A stretch of DNA of 64,000 nucleotides from Bog-950 sp046329495. GTDB lineage: Bacteria > Bacteroidota > Bacteroidia > Chitinophagales > LD1. The stretch covers positions 372,001-436,000 of the forward strand of contig JAXLUO010000001.1 of the NCBI GenBank assembly GCA_046329495.1, read 5' to 3'. The notes below the pieces were generated by a model. That model was not told the origin of the DNA and ran no database searches. It saw only the letters and a program-made list of their open reading frames with translations. Position 1 is the first letter of the stretch, and each line of letters begins with the position of its first letter. Shown piece by piece: positions 52,219 to 61,482 of the stretch. The position numbers were made by a program, and so were the translations under genes.

Positions 52219-53763
52219 TTATCCGCGCAGGCCTTTTTTCCAGTCAACACGGTCGGCAACCACAGCTTTTAATTGCTCGATATTCACGCGGTCCTGTTTC
52301 ATGGTATCGCGCTCGCGGATAGTAACGGTGTTATCTTCCAGCGTTTGGTGATCGATAGTAATGCTGTACGGCGTGCCTATGGCATCCATACGGCGGTAAC
52401 GCTTACCGATAGAGTCTTTCTCTTCGTAGAAGCATTTAAAGTCCCACTTCAGCTCGTCGTAAATTTCCTGTGCTTTTTCAGGCAGGCCGTCCTTCTTCAC
52501 TAACGGGAACACCCCAATTTGTACCGGAGCAAGGAATGGCGGCAAAGCCAGCACGGTGCGCTCGCTACCGTCTTCCAGTTTCTCTACCTTATAGCCGTTG
52601 CACATCAGCGCCAGGAAGGTGCGGTTCAAACCGATAGAGGTTTCAACTACATATGGTATATAGCTTTCGTTCAATTCAGGGTCGAAGTATTGCAGCTTCT
52701 TACCCGAAAGTTCCTGGTGGTTTTTCAGGTCAAAGTCGGTACGGCTGTGTATGCCTTCAATTTCCTTGATACCAAACGGGAAGTTGTATTGTATGTCTAC
52801 GGCTGCATTGGCATAGTGGGCCAGTTTCAGGTGGTCGTAGAATTTCAGGTTGGCTTCGGCAAAGCCTAAGCTGCGGTGCCACTGCCAGCGCTTTTCTTTC
52901 CACTTGTTATACCATTCCATTTCGGTGCCGGGGCGCACAAAAAACTGCATCTCCATCTGTTCAAATTCGCGGGTACGGAAAATGAACTGGCGCGCCACAA
53001 TCTCGTTACGGAAGGCCTTACCAACCTGGGCAATACCAAAAGGTATGCGCTGGCGGCTGGTATTCAGCACGTTTAAAAAGTTTACGAAAATACCCTGGGC
53101 TGTTTCGGGGCGCAGGTAAATGGTGCTGGCTTCTTCGGCAACAGAACCTACCTCGGTGCTGAACATCAGGTTAAACTGACGAACATCCGTCCAGTTACGG
53201 GTACCACTTATTGGGCAGGCAATCTCCAGGTCAATAATTATCTGGCGAACGTCTTCCAGGTTGTTGTCTTCTAAAGCCTTTTTAAAGCGGCTTTCAATTT
53301 CCTCCAGCTTGGCTTTGTTGCGCAACACATTCGGGTTCGTTTTCACAAACATCTCCTTATCAAAGGTTTCACCGAATTTCTTCTGCGCCTTCTCTACTTC
53401 CTTATTGATCTTGTCTTCGATCTTGGCCATGGCATCTTCAATCAGCACATCGGCGCGATAGCGTTTTTTGCTGTCCTTGTTATCAATCAAAGGGTCGTTG
53501 AAGGCATCTACGTGTCCGCTGGCCTTCCAGGTTTTAGGATGCATAAAAATGGCAGCATCCAAACCCACGATATTGCCGTGCAGTTGCACCATACTCTTCC
53601 ACCAGTATTGCTGCAGGTTGTTCTTCAGCTCAATACCATATTGACCGTAATCGTACACGGCGCTTAAACCGTCATATATCTCCGAACTCGGGAATATGAA
53701 GCCATACTCCTTACAATGCGAAATAATCTCCTGAAACAGGTTCTGTGTATTCTCTTTACTCAT
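52219..53763 (-). CDS. glyS: Glycine--tRNA ligase (dimeric, class II)
   Basis: 514 residues from the ATG at 53763; the longer open frame upstream is not conserved. FPSSEIYDGLSAVYDYGQYG (motif 1 region), GTRNWTDVRQFNLMFSTEVG, YLRPETAQGIFVNFLNV (motif 2), FRTREFEQMEMQFFV and GLNRTFLALM (motif 3) are typical of the eukaryote/archaeal-like alpha2 GlyRS used by Bacteroidota. The anticodon-binding domain is at the C-terminus (LAPVQIGVFPLVKKDGLPEK). It charges tRNA-Gly. Confidence 0.97.
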   Translation of the reverse strand: MSKENTQNLFQEIISHCKEYGFIFPSSEIYDGLSAVYDYGQYGIELKNNLQQYWWKSMVQLHGNIVGLDAAIFMHPKTWKASGHVDAFNDPLIDNKDSKKRYRADVLIEDAMAKIEDKINKEVEKAQKKFGETFDKEMFVKTNPNVLRNKAKLEEIESRFKKALEDNNLEDVRQIIIDLEIACPISGTRNWTDVRQFNLMFSTEVGSVAEEASTIYLRPETAQGIFVNFLNVLNTSRQRIPFGIAQVGKAFRNEIVARQFIFRTREFEQMEMQFFVRPGTEMEWYNKWKEKRWQWHRSLGFAEANLKFYDHLKLAHYANAAVDIQYNFPFGIKEIEGIHSRTDFDLKNHQELSGKKLQYFDPELNESYIPYVVETSIGLNRTFLALMCNGYKVEKLEDGSERTVLALPPFLAPVQIGVFPLVKKDGLPEKAQEIYDELKWDFKCFYEEKDSIGKRYRRMDAIGTPYSITIDHQTLEDNTVTIRERDTMKQDRVNIEQLKAVVADRVDWKKGLRG

Positions 53764-53883
53764 AGTGCCGCGAAAATACAAGACAACAGGGGAATGCCAA
53801 GCGGAATTGTGCCCCATTACGGCCCATTGCTGTTGGTGGAACAAGACATAATTTGCAGATATTTGCCCCTAAACAGCGATTGT

Positions 53884-54171
53884 ATGCAAATTCATTTTGA
53901 AGAAACTGCCACTAAAGGCACCTTCTTTATTCAGGAAGGCGGTCCGCGCCTGGGCGAAATGGTGTTCAGCAAAGCAGGTAGCAACCTGATTATTATAGAA
54001 CATACCGAAGTATCGGAAACCCTGAAAGGTACCGGTGCCGGTAAAAAGCTGGTAGCTGCAGGGGTGGAATATGCCCGCAAAAACAACCTGAAGATCGTTA
54101 CAGTTTGCCCTTTTGCCAAAGCCGTGTTCGAAAAAACTCCCGAATACGCCGATGTATGGCATAAACCTTAA
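53884..54171 (+). CDS. Small GNAT-family N-acetyltransferase (YjdJ type)
   Basis: 95 residues from the ATG at 53884. The compact GNAT form is recognisable: GEMVFSKAGSNLIIIEHTEV, then GTGAGKKLVAAGVEYARKNN (acetyl-CoA pyrophosphate loop GxGxGKKL) and TVCPFAKAVFEKTPEYADVW. These proteins probably acetylate a small molecule or protein; the target is unknown. It is divergent from glyS. Confidence 0.9.
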   Translation: MQIHFEETATKGTFFIQEGGPRLGEMVFSKAGSNLIIIEHTEVSETLKGTGAGKKLVAAGVEYARKNNLKIVTVCPFAKAVFEKTPEYADVWHKP

Positions 54172-54180
54172 GAAGAATAA

Positions 54181-54255
54181 CACCAAGACACTAAGGCGCA
54201 AAGAGAAGGGCTTGACAGGTTAGCCTTTAACTTTTTTGTTTCTTCGAGTCTTTGT
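54181..54255. repeat. CCACTAAGGC-family repeat copy
   Basis: CACCAAGACACTAAGGCGCA at the left and TTTCTTCGAGTCTTTG at the right; a single diverged copy of the repeat arrayed at 38.3-38.7 kb, directly after the GNAT stop codon. Confidence 0.6.
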
Positions 54256-54335
54256 TTGAAATGTATTTTCCGGTGTCTTTGGCTTGAATTTCTATTTTGG
54301 CAAGCCATTTGAATAGTGTTTAGAAACCTTGTGTT

Positions 54336-54692
54336 ATGAAACGGTTTTCGATTATTGTAATGTTGTTGGTGGTAGCCTTTGCCACCCGTGCGCAGGACTT
54401 TGTGGCTGACAAAACCATTAAGAATGTAAAGGCAACCGTGCAGATTTTAGCGGATGGCACCACGGCAGTTTTGGTGCCTGATGACAACCAGAGCGGACGC
54501 TACCTGGCGGCTAAGTTGCCGGAGGAATACAAGAAGGAAGGATTGAAAGTGACCATCAGCGGCGTGGTGGGTAAAATACCACCAAATGTACGCATGATGG
54601 GTACGCCGCTACACTTAACCTGCATTTGTGTTACCAAAGCAGAGCAGCAAAAGTTTAAATTGAAAAAGCGCAAATACACGTTTAAGGCATAA
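54336..54692 (+). CDS. Small exported protein, unknown function
   Basis: 118 residues. A signal peptide (MKRFSIIVMLLVVAFATRAQ) and a short mature part with beta-strand pattern (VKATVQILADGTTAVLVPDD, LKVTISGVVGKIPPNVRMMG) and a basic end (KFKLKKRKYTFKA). Its stop and the holB start share one base (TAATG), so holB is probably translated by coupling. Confidence 0.65.
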   Translation: MKRFSIIVMLLVVAFATRAQDFVADKTIKNVKATVQILADGTTAVLVPDDNQSGRYLAAKLPEEYKKEGLKVTISGVVGKIPPNVRMMGTPLHLTCICVTKAEQQKFKLKKRKYTFKA

Positions 54693-55849
54693 TGTTTTTT
54701 AAGGACGTAATAGGACAAGCCGAGGTAAAAGGCAAACTGATAAAGATGGCGCGCAGCGGCAACATTCCGCATGCGTTGATGTTATTGGGGCCTGAAGGTT
54801 GCGGCAGCTTGCCAATGGCTTTGGCGCTTGCGCAATATGTGCAGTGCGAAAACAAACAGGAGGAAGATTCCTGCGGTACTTGCCCAAGCTGTGCCAAGAA
54901 CCAAAAGTACATCCACCCCGATCTGCACTTTACTTATCCGGTTATCCGTAAGGAACCTAAAACCGGTCCGCCGGTAAGTTCCGACTGGATTACCGAATGG
55001 CGCTCGGCTTTGCTGCAGCAGCCATACATGAGCTATAACGATTGGATGCAAACCCTGGAAGCCGAAAACAAGCAGGGAAATATTACGGTAGATGAATGTC
55101 ACGAAATCATCCGTCACATTAACATGAAGACGTATGAGGATGGCTATAAAATACAGATCATCTGGCTGGCTGAGTTTTTGCGCGAAGCCGGCAATACGCT
55201 TTTAAAAGTAATTGAAGAGCCACCGGCCAACACCATCTTTATTCTGGTGGTGGAGAATATCGATCAGGTACTGAACACGGTTATAAGCCGCACACAGATT
55301 GTGAAGGTGAATGCTATTGCGGATGAAGATGTGCAACAGGGCTTACTGAACCGTTTTGAAATGGACGAGGCCAGCGCTAAAAATATTGCGCGCATAGCCG
55401 ATGGCAACTTTAATGCCGCACTTACCCTTGCCGGCGGCAGCGATAACGCCAACGATAAGTTGTTGCACAAATGGCTGGTGTGCTGTTTTAACCTAAAACA
55501 AAAACCAACCTCGGGTAATACGGCGCAGTTAATTGACTGGATTGAAGAGATGGCCAAAAGCGGGCGAGAGAATCAGAAGATTTTCCTACGCTATGCCCTG
55601 TTCTTTTTACGCGAGTGCTTGCAGATAAATTTTGAAGGAAGTTCGCAAAGGCTGGATGGTGAGGAATTGAAATTTGCCAAGGGTTTATCATCGCGCTTGC
55701 AGGTGGAGCAGTTTGAAACCATTGCCCGGTTGATCAACAGCCTGCATTATTACATCGAACGGAACGGCAACCCCAAAATACTTTTAATGAGCACCTCGCT
55801 TAAGATTGCCTCGGTGTTTAAGGGCGAAGAAGTAGCCGAAACAATCTAG
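54692..55849 (+). CDS. holB: DNA polymerase III subunit delta'
   Basis: 385 residues. Clamp-loader AAA+ features: DVIGQAEVKGKLIKMARSGN, HALMLLGPEGCGSLPMALAL (P-loop region in which the usual GKS/T is replaced by GSL, as is normal in non-ATP-binding delta'), the zinc-binding CGTCPSCAKNQKYIHPDL, ITVDECHEIIRHI and AGNTLLKVIEEPPANTIFIL. The overlapping start with the previous small gene and the ten-base gap to the next suggest one transcript. Confidence 0.93.
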   Translation: MFFKDVIGQAEVKGKLIKMARSGNIPHALMLLGPEGCGSLPMALALAQYVQCENKQEEDSCGTCPSCAKNQKYIHPDLHFTYPVIRKEPKTGPPVSSDWITEWRSALLQQPYMSYNDWMQTLEAENKQGNITVDECHEIIRHINMKTYEDGYKIQIIWLAEFLREAGNTLLKVIEEPPANTIFILVVENIDQVLNTVISRTQIVKVNAIADEDVQQGLLNRFEMDEASAKNIARIADGNFNAALTLAGGSDNANDKLLHKWLVCCFNLKQKPTSGNTAQLIDWIEEMAKSGRENQKIFLRYALFFLRECLQINFEGSSQRLDGEELKFAKGLSSRLQVEQFETIARLINSLHYYIERNGNPKILLMSTSLKIASVFKGEEVAETI

Positions 55850-55859
55850 TACACCCCGC

Positions 55860-56474
55860 ATGCGCAAAAAACTGCTGATTGGCTTAGTGATAATACTGGT
55901 GCTGAGCGGATTGCTGTATGCCTTCCGCACCCCTTTATTGCGCAGTTGTGCCACGGCTTTAATGCATGAGGATGAACCGCAAAAGTGCGATGCTATTTTT
56001 GTGCTTTCCGGCGGGGCGTACGACCGAGGGAACAAGGCGGCCGACTTATATAAGCAAGGCATGGCCCCATTGCTTATCTGCACCGGCGCTAATCCTTTTG
56101 TTGAACTGCGCGCCCTGCGCATTGATACGCTGGAAAGCGACATGACCATCGCGAATCTTACCAGATTAGGCGTGCCGGATGCTGCCTTGCGCCAAATTGA
56201 ATACGGCACCAGTACCCGCGAAGAGGCGGACACTATTATCGGCTACTGCAAGGCGCAGCATTTTAAAAAGGTGATGGTGGTTTCGTCCCGGTTGCATACC
56301 GGTAGGGTTTATAAGGTGTTTGGCGGGCAGTTTAAAGAAGCCGGTATTGAATTGCTGATATGCGGCGCCCCCAGTTCACGTTTCGATGAGTTGAATTGGT
56401 GGAAAAGCGAAGACGGGTTGATAGCGGTTAATAATGAATGGCTGAAGCGGTTCTATTATATGTTGAAGTACTAG
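55860..56474 (+). CDS. YdcF-like (DUF218) membrane-anchored protein
   Basis: 204 residues. One N-terminal helix (LLIGLVIILVLSGLLYAF) and the DUF218 core: CDAIFVLSGGAYDRGNKAAD, LLICTGANPFVE, YGTSTREEADTIIGYCK and KKVMVVSSRLHTGRVYKVF. Relatives act in envelope biogenesis (SanA, ElyC), but the substrate is unknown. It follows holB by ten bases. Confidence 0.9.
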   Translation: MRKKLLIGLVIILVLSGLLYAFRTPLLRSCATALMHEDEPQKCDAIFVLSGGAYDRGNKAADLYKQGMAPLLICTGANPFVELRALRIDTLESDMTIANLTRLGVPDAALRQIEYGTSTREEADTIIGYCKAQHFKKVMVVSSRLHTGRVYKVFGGQFKEAGIELLICGAPSSRFDELNWWKSEDGLIAVNNEWLKRFYYMLKY

Positions 56475-56508
56475 TGCGAGGGTGTGCAGCCGGGAGTAAT
56501 TATTGGGA

Positions 56509-56586
56509 GATTACACAGATTAAACCCAAACGATTACTCCGATTAAAATAATTGTTGAATTGGCAGTTGTGTGTATCTGTGTAATC
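56509..56586. repeat. MITE-like element with 12-bp terminal inverted repeats (GATTACACAG family)
   Basis: A 78-base element with perfect ends GATTACACAGAT and ATCTGTGTAATC. Its inner part (CGATTACTCCGATTAAAATA) resembles the 37330 copy. ATCGGTGTAATC follows outside it at 56597-56608. It supplies the sequence immediately before the DUF167 gene. Confidence 0.78.
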
Positions 56587-56615
56587 AAAAAACAAATCGG
56601 TGTAATCCTCTAAAA

Positions 56616-56873
56616 ATGAAGCTGCGCATTAAAGTAAAACCGGGTTCTAAAACCGATGAGATCATTCGCGAGGCGGACGGTACGCTAAAGGTTAAGATAA
56701 AGGCACAGCCGGTGGAAGGCAAAGCCAATAAGTATTTAGTAGAATATCTGGCCGGTGTATTAGGCCTCTCCAAATCGCAGGTAGAGTTATTGAAGGGCGA
56801 AACCAACCAGTTTAAAACGCTGGAGATTAATGCTGATGAAAAACTGGTGATGGAGAAACTGTCAAAAATATAA
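56616..56873 (+). CDS. DUF167 (YggU-type) protein
   Basis: 85 residues from the ATG at 56616. LRIKVKPGSKTDEIIREADG, LKVKIKAQPVEGKANKYLVE and GLSKSQVELLKGETNQFKTL are diagnostic of the DUF167/UPF0235 fold. Its function is not known. Upstream the reading frame crosses a MITE-like element. Confidence 0.92.
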   Translation: MKLRIKVKPGSKTDEIIREADGTLKVKIKAQPVEGKANKYLVEYLAGVLGLSKSQVELLKGETNQFKTLEINADEKLVMEKLSKI

Positions 56874-56922
56874 TATATACGCATAGCACAATCTAGCTAT
56901 AAAGAAATGGTATATTAGATTA

Positions 56923-59565
56923 ATGTTTACGAAGAATAAGGGCTACCATGCTAGTTTGACACGAAAGTTAGGAAGTGTAATTTGGACTGAGGAGAGGCCT
57001 ATAGCTCTAATGGCTAAGTTAGTTCTTCTAAGCGTTCTCTATATTATTATAGCTGAGCCTGTTATTTTTCAAACTATAATTAAAACCGGGCAGCTATCAT
57101 TTTTAAACAACTCCCCAGTTGTGTTCTTCTGCTTTTTTTTCTTTTCAGCAATAATCTTAGGGGTAATTATTGGTAAGCGAAAGTCTAGCCTTTTGTCATT
57201 GATAGACCTCTCAATACTTTTGTTGTTTACCATCACTCTTTTTTATGGATCTTTCAGATATGTTTTCTACCCTTTAAGTGGCTTATTCGGAATACCGTAT
57301 ATTGTAGCGCTGGTCATCGTACCCGTTATTAGTGTTATCTGCAACTTCTGGGAGCAACACAAAAAAGGCGCAACCGTACCATCCACAATAGCTAGCACTA
57401 ATAATATTCACCTGTCACGGGACCATCCGTTAGCCTTATTACATGAAAAGACCCCTCTGGTCTTAAAAGAAGCGGATAAACTACGTTATTATGACTTGGC
57501 AACGGAGTTATTAGAAGTGATTAAAAGTGCCGAAACGCAACGAGCATTTTCGATTGGAATAGACGCTGTCTGGGGCTCCGGGAAAAGTTCTCTTTTTGAT
57601 ATCCTACAGTATGCACTGATTCCACAGCATAACGAAAAATTAGACGAAACTAAAAAGGAGATAGTTGTAATTACATTTTCTCCTTGGCTTTATCCAGATC
57701 AAAACTCTTTAGTGCGTGCTTTTTTCCGCCAATTGGAGAAACACATAAGTGGCGAGCAAGGCCATTTTGATTTGGACCAATACGTTGATTTGGTAGTAGG
57801 AGAGGACTCTAGTTTTGTAGGAATGGCAAAGCGCTTCTTTTTTCCTCCTGAAGACTTAGAAAAGATAAAAGCAAAGATCGGCGAAAACATCAAGTCGCCG
57901 CGTAAAACTTATTTGATCATTATAGATGATCTTGATCGACTTGAGGCTAAAGAGATTTTGGAAGTTGGCCGACTTTGTAGAATAATTGCTGATTTCCCTA
58001 ACACTATATATCTTCTCGGTTACGACAGAGCCTATATTGATGAGGTTTTAGAGCACAATGAGGGATATGGGCACAAAGCATCATCTTATTTCGATAAGGT
58101 TGTGCAATTTGAACTCAGACTGCCACATGTTACTGAAGAAGCAATTGCGAATATTGTCCATGATATAATATCGTTGAACGCTAAAAAATTTTTAGAAACG
58201 CGATCAGATTTGAGAGAAGAGGATTTCGTAAATCAAGTGGCGGAGATTAGCGCCTTAAGGTTTTATAAAGTGTTTCTGCCAACATTGAGAGATGCGAAGA
58301 GGTTTTGCAATGCTCTTGTTTGGAGATATATTTCATTAAGCAAGTCCAACAAGATAGACTTTAAAAGGGTTATGCTTTTGGAATTGATTTTTTACAAACT
58401 AAAGGGAAAATATGAGTTACTATACTCACTAGTTGATGAAGTTGTTGCGCACAGCCAAGATCCTCACAGTTCAGATTTTAGACGGTTGCTAGAACCTATT
58501 ACGGATGAAAGTTTCAAGGCAATCAGCAGAGCTTTTAGTGCAGCACTTCTGGGACTACTTCCTATTTTCCAAAAAAGCACTTTAGAAACTTATTTCTCTT
58601 ATTTCAACAGTGCTGGCTTTAGTGGTGCAGATGTTAACTATTTGGTCAAAAGCAACAGTGTGGAGAGGTGGCAGATAATTGAGGGGTATTGGCAAAAACA
58701 GCTTCTGGTAAAATTGTTTTTGGGGTTCCTGGAAAAGTTTGTAGATGTTATAGAAAATGAAGAATTGCTGGACAAAAGAACGCATGTTTATTACAATATT
58801 CGTGACGATTTTAAATCTTATTTTGGTAGGATACTTCTTGGTTTATCGGATAACGAGGAGGCGGATGTTAGCTCAGCCTTAATTTTCTATTGGCACCGAT
58901 TGTCTGAAATTGAAAAAAACAGACCCTCTGAGCAAATTGCGATTATCCAAACCATACGTGAGTCGTTGTTTTCATGGCCAATGAAATTTGATTTTTTCAA
59001 CCCTAACGTCGATCCACACAAAATTATTCTTACCACCAATGTTTCCCGTAATCTTAAGCATAAGCCAGATGACGACGACTCATCCTTCAATAAAGTATTT
59101 GACCTTAGTCGATACAGTTATACGATTGAGTTTTTGCAACCAGAGGTACTGCATTGGCGACTTGGATTCAAGTTTTCCCCCAATGATATCTTTCCCATCT
59201 GTACTGGATTTAGATTAGTCCCCGGGTTCCCTCTATTCCATTTAGGGCGCGACCATGGAAATGGGGAAATGAGGGATAGAGAAAATGTGAGAGCTACCTT
59301 TTATAATAAGAGTAATATTCAAGCCACAAACAAGCAACTAAATGATATTTCTTTTGTGACAAATCAAAAAATTCGAATTAAACTTTCTGCTTCTAATGAC
59401 GGAGTCCAAATCGCAATTTGGGCTGGAGCGCAAATACAGCAGGTGATCAACACATTGCCTTTGGGCGGTTTCAAATTTTGCAAATTATACGCATGGGCTG
59501 ATAATGACTCAGAAAACAAGGGCGTGCCATACAAAATAGAGGTGGTCGTTACTAGAGATAATTAA
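56923..59565 (+). CDS. Membrane-anchored KAP-family P-loop NTPase
   Basis: 880 residues. Four N-terminal membrane helices (about 28-50, 64-84, 93-110 and 122-142), then a KAP P-loop domain: Walker A AVWGSGKSS (215-223, Lys221), ITFSPWLYPDQNSLV (250-264, the WxF/WLY KAP motif), Walker B LIIIDDLDRL (331-340) and IYLLGYDRAYI (362-372). A helical region follows, and the last 150 residues are beta-rich (IEFLQPEVLHWRLGFKFSPN, GVQIAIWAGAQIQQV, KLYAWADNDSENKG), like a lectin or jelly-roll domain, though I can name no family. KAP NTPases include PifA and components of phage-defence systems. The gene is AT-richer than its neighbours, uses AGA/AGG and ATA codons freely, and sits alone between DUF167 and recX, so it was probably acquired. 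Confidence 0.9.
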   Translation: MFTKNKGYHASLTRKLGSVIWTEERPIALMAKLVLLSVLYIIIAEPVIFQTIIKTGQLSFLNNSPVVFFCFFFFSAIILGVIIGKRKSSLLSLIDLSILLLFTITLFYGSFRYVFYPLSGLFGIPYIVALVIVPVISVICNFWEQHKKGATVPSTIASTNNIHLSRDHPLALLHEKTPLVLKEADKLRYYDLATELLEVIKSAETQRAFSIGIDAVWGSGKSSLFDILQYALIPQHNEKLDETKKEIVVITFSPWLYPDQNSLVRAFFRQLEKHISGEQGHFDLDQYVDLVVGEDSSFVGMAKRFFFPPEDLEKIKAKIGENIKSPRKTYLIIIDDLDRLEAKEILEVGRLCRIIADFPNTIYLLGYDRAYIDEVLEHNEGYGHKASSYFDKVVQFELRLPHVTEEAIANIVHDIISLNAKKFLETRSDLREEDFVNQVAEISALRFYKVFLPTLRDAKRFCNALVWRYISLSKSNKIDFKRVMLLELIFYKLKGKYELLYSLVDEVVAHSQDPHSSDFRRLLEPITDESFKAISRAFSAALLGLLPIFQKSTLETYFSYFNSAGFSGADVNYLVKSNSVERWQIIEGYWQKQLLVKLFLGFLEKFVDVIENEELLDKRTHVYYNIRDDFKSYFGRILLGLSDNEEADVSSALIFYWHRLSEIEKNRPSEQIAIIQTIRESLFSWPMKFDFFNPNVDPHKIILTTNVSRNLKHKPDDDDSSFNKVFDLSRYSYTIEFLQPEVLHWRLGFKFSPNDIFPICTGFRLVPGFPLFHLGRDHGNGEMRDRENVRATFYNKSNIQATNKQLNDISFVTNQKIRIKLSASNDGVQIAIWAGAQIQQVINTLPLGGFKFCKLYAWADNDSENKGVPYKIEVVVTRDN

Positions 59566-60020
59566 GTCACTTTTAATTTCTTCAGCACCACTTTAATCTT
59601 ATCCATTTCGTAGCCTTTACCCATTAAGTATTGCATTAGTTTGGTGCGCGCCAGAGAAGGTGTTGCTGCTTTAATTGTGCGCGCTTTTTTCTGCGCCACT
59701 TCCAGTAACTTCTCTTCGTAGTTATCATCTTCAACTTCCGCTAAAAAACGTTTAATCAACTCGGGCTTTAAACCCTTCATCTGTAAGGCCGCCTTAATTT
59801 TTACCTTGCCCCATTTCTTGCGCACATGCCCTGCCACAAACGCTTTTACATAGCGCGTTTCATCCAGGTATTTATCCTGTTTCAGCAGGGTTATGTAAGG
59901 CGGATATTCCTCTTTAGGCACCTTTAGGGCATACAGCTTGCTGCGCACCTCGCTTTCGCAGCGGTCCTGATAGGCGCAGTAGCGGCATAGTTTTTCGTAC
60001 AGGTCCTTATCAATTTCCAT
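59562..60020 (-). CDS. recX: Regulatory protein RecX
   Basis: 152 residues from the ATG at 60020. RecX repeats are visible: CAYQDRCESEVRSKLYALKV, YITLLKQDKYLDETRYVKAF, WGKVKIKAALQMKGLKPELI and LARTKLMQYLMGKGYEMDKI. RecX tunes RecA filament activity. Its 3' end overlaps the KAP gene 3' end by four bases. recA is not in the window. Confidence 0.9.
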   Translation of the reverse strand: MEIDKDLYEKLCRYCAYQDRCESEVRSKLYALKVPKEEYPPYITLLKQDKYLDETRYVKAFVAGHVRKKWGKVKIKAALQMKGLKPELIKRFLAEVEDDNYEEKLLEVAQKKARTIKAATPSLARTKLMQYLMGKGYEMDKIKVVLKKLKVT

Positions 60021-60053
60021 GTGCCTCAAAGTAACTAATAAATACAAAATGGT

Positions 60054-60142
60054 TTCACACAAAGGCCAAAGTAGAAAAAGGGAAAACACGCAAGAAGGGT
60101 ATCACTTTAAACTAACCCTTTGTGTCTTCGGGTCTTAGTGTT
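60054..60142. repeat. CCACTAAGGC-family repeat copy
   Basis: Ends TTCACACAAAGGCCAAAG and CTTTGTGTCTTCGGGTCTTA plus GTGTTA; a single copy of the repeat family in the gap between recX and the MFS gene. Confidence 0.65.
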
Positions 60143-60179
60143 AGCTTCTTGCTGTTCAACTAAACTTCGCCATTCTTTT

Positions 60180-60186
60180 TACTTTG
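60180..60186 (+). promoter_or_regulatory. Possible -7 box of MFS gene
   Basis: TACTTTG ten bases before the MFS ATG (60197). No convincing -33 box. Confidence 0.35.
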
Positions 60187-60196
60187 TGCCCGCGCT

Positions 60197-61471
60197 ATGC
60201 AAAACAAAAGGGCGATAGGATTATTGTTACTGGCCAACTCCATAAGCGGGGTAGCGCAGGGCATTTCTATGCTGGCGGTGCCCTGGTATTTTACCGGCAT
60301 TATCCACCGCGAGGAGTTGTTTGGCAAAGCCTATTTTGTAGTAACCACCTTATCGCTATTGTGGGGCCTATATGCAGGTGCCATTATTGACCGCTACAAC
60401 CGCCGCCGCATTTTTCTTGGCATCAACATGGTAGGGTTAGCAGTTATATCTTCCATTGCTATTACGGGTTATTGGCAGCAGGGTTTGCCCTGGCCTTTGG
60501 TTATTAGCGTGTTTGGCGTAACAGCCCTTATCTACAACATTCACTTCCCCAACCTGTATGCCTATGCGCAGGAGATTACACCTAAAGAACAATACGGCCG
60601 CATTACCAGTATGCTCGAAATACAGGGGCAACTTACCTTTACACTGGCCGGTGCTTTTGCTGCCGTATTGCTGAAAGGTATCGACGGACAACTCCACCTT
60701 TTCGGTATGGAACTTAACCTGCCGTTTCATATCCGCGCCTGGCAGATCTACGAAATATTTGCTGTTAATGCAGTTACCTACCTGGTGGCCTTTGCTATTA
60801 TCCTTCGCATTAAATCGCTGCCGGTGGTGGAACGCAATATTGATACCAGCAGCCTGCGCGAGCGCGTGAAGGTTGGGTTTAGCTTTTTACGCAAACATCC
60901 GCTACTGTTGCACTTCGGTAACGCTTCGCTGCTTATCTTTTTAACCATCATCGTTTTTGGTACGTATGTAATGGCTGTTTATGTAAAGCAGTTTTTAAAA
61001 ATGGATGGCGATGTATATGCCGTTGCCGATATGTCGTTTTCGTTTGGCGCGTTGCTGGCGGGCCTGCTTACTACCCGTTTGTTCGGCGAGCGCAATGTGG
61101 TTGGGGGTATAATCATCCTAAGCGCCCTTGCCGGTTTGATGTATGCCCTTATGATATTTAATACGGTGCTGGCCATTTTCTTTTTAGCACAGTTTATTAT
61201 CGGGGCGTGCAATGCCGCCATCCGCATTCAGCGAATTACCTTCCTGTTCCATCACGTACCCAATCATGTAATAGGCCGTGCCAACAGTATCTTCTTTGTA
61301 ATGAATGTGGCGCAGCGCTTATGTTTAATTGCGCTGTTTACCCTGCCCTTCTTCCACCAAAACAACAACATTGTTTACGCCACAGGCATTATGTCGGTTA
61401 TATGTTTGTTGGGAGCTGGTATACTGCTGTATTACTACCGCGATCTGGAAAAGCTCAAAACGGTGGCTTAG
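60197..61471 (+). CDS. MFS transporter
   Basis: 424 residues with twelve predicted helices. The major-facilitator loop 2-3 motif appears as GAIIDRYNRRRIFLGINM near residue 65; the central loop is near residue 210 (LRIKSLPVVERNIDTSSLRE). The substrate is not predictable; the pattern resembles drug-efflux or MFS_3-type transporters. A hairpin follows the stop codon. Confidence 0.9.
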   Translation: MQNKRAIGLLLLANSISGVAQGISMLAVPWYFTGIIHREELFGKAYFVVTTLSLLWGLYAGAIIDRYNRRRIFLGINMVGLAVISSIAITGYWQQGLPWPLVISVFGVTALIYNIHFPNLYAYAQEITPKEQYGRITSMLEIQGQLTFTLAGAFAAVLLKGIDGQLHLFGMELNLPFHIRAWQIYEIFAVNAVTYLVAFAIILRIKSLPVVERNIDTSSLRERVKVGFSFLRKHPLLLHFGNASLLIFLTIIVFGTYVMAVYVKQFLKMDGDVYAVADMSFSFGALLAGLLTTRLFGERNVVGGIIILSALAGLMYALMIFNTVLAIFFLAQFIIGACNAAIRIQRITFLFHHVPNHVIGRANSIFFVMNVAQRLCLIALFTLPFFHQNNNIVYATGIMSVICLLGAGILLYYYRDLEKLKTVA

Positions 61472-61482
61472 CCCTAAAAAGC

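Noticed and set aside
56509..56586. Terminator after the YdcF-like gene
   Set aside because: The 12-base arms are about 50 bases apart and match elements elsewhere, so a MITE-like element explains it better.
59562..60020. recX as part of the KAP gene island
   Set aside because: recX has the codon use and motif set of the chromosomal backbone and opposes the KAP gene; it is only the insertion neighbour.
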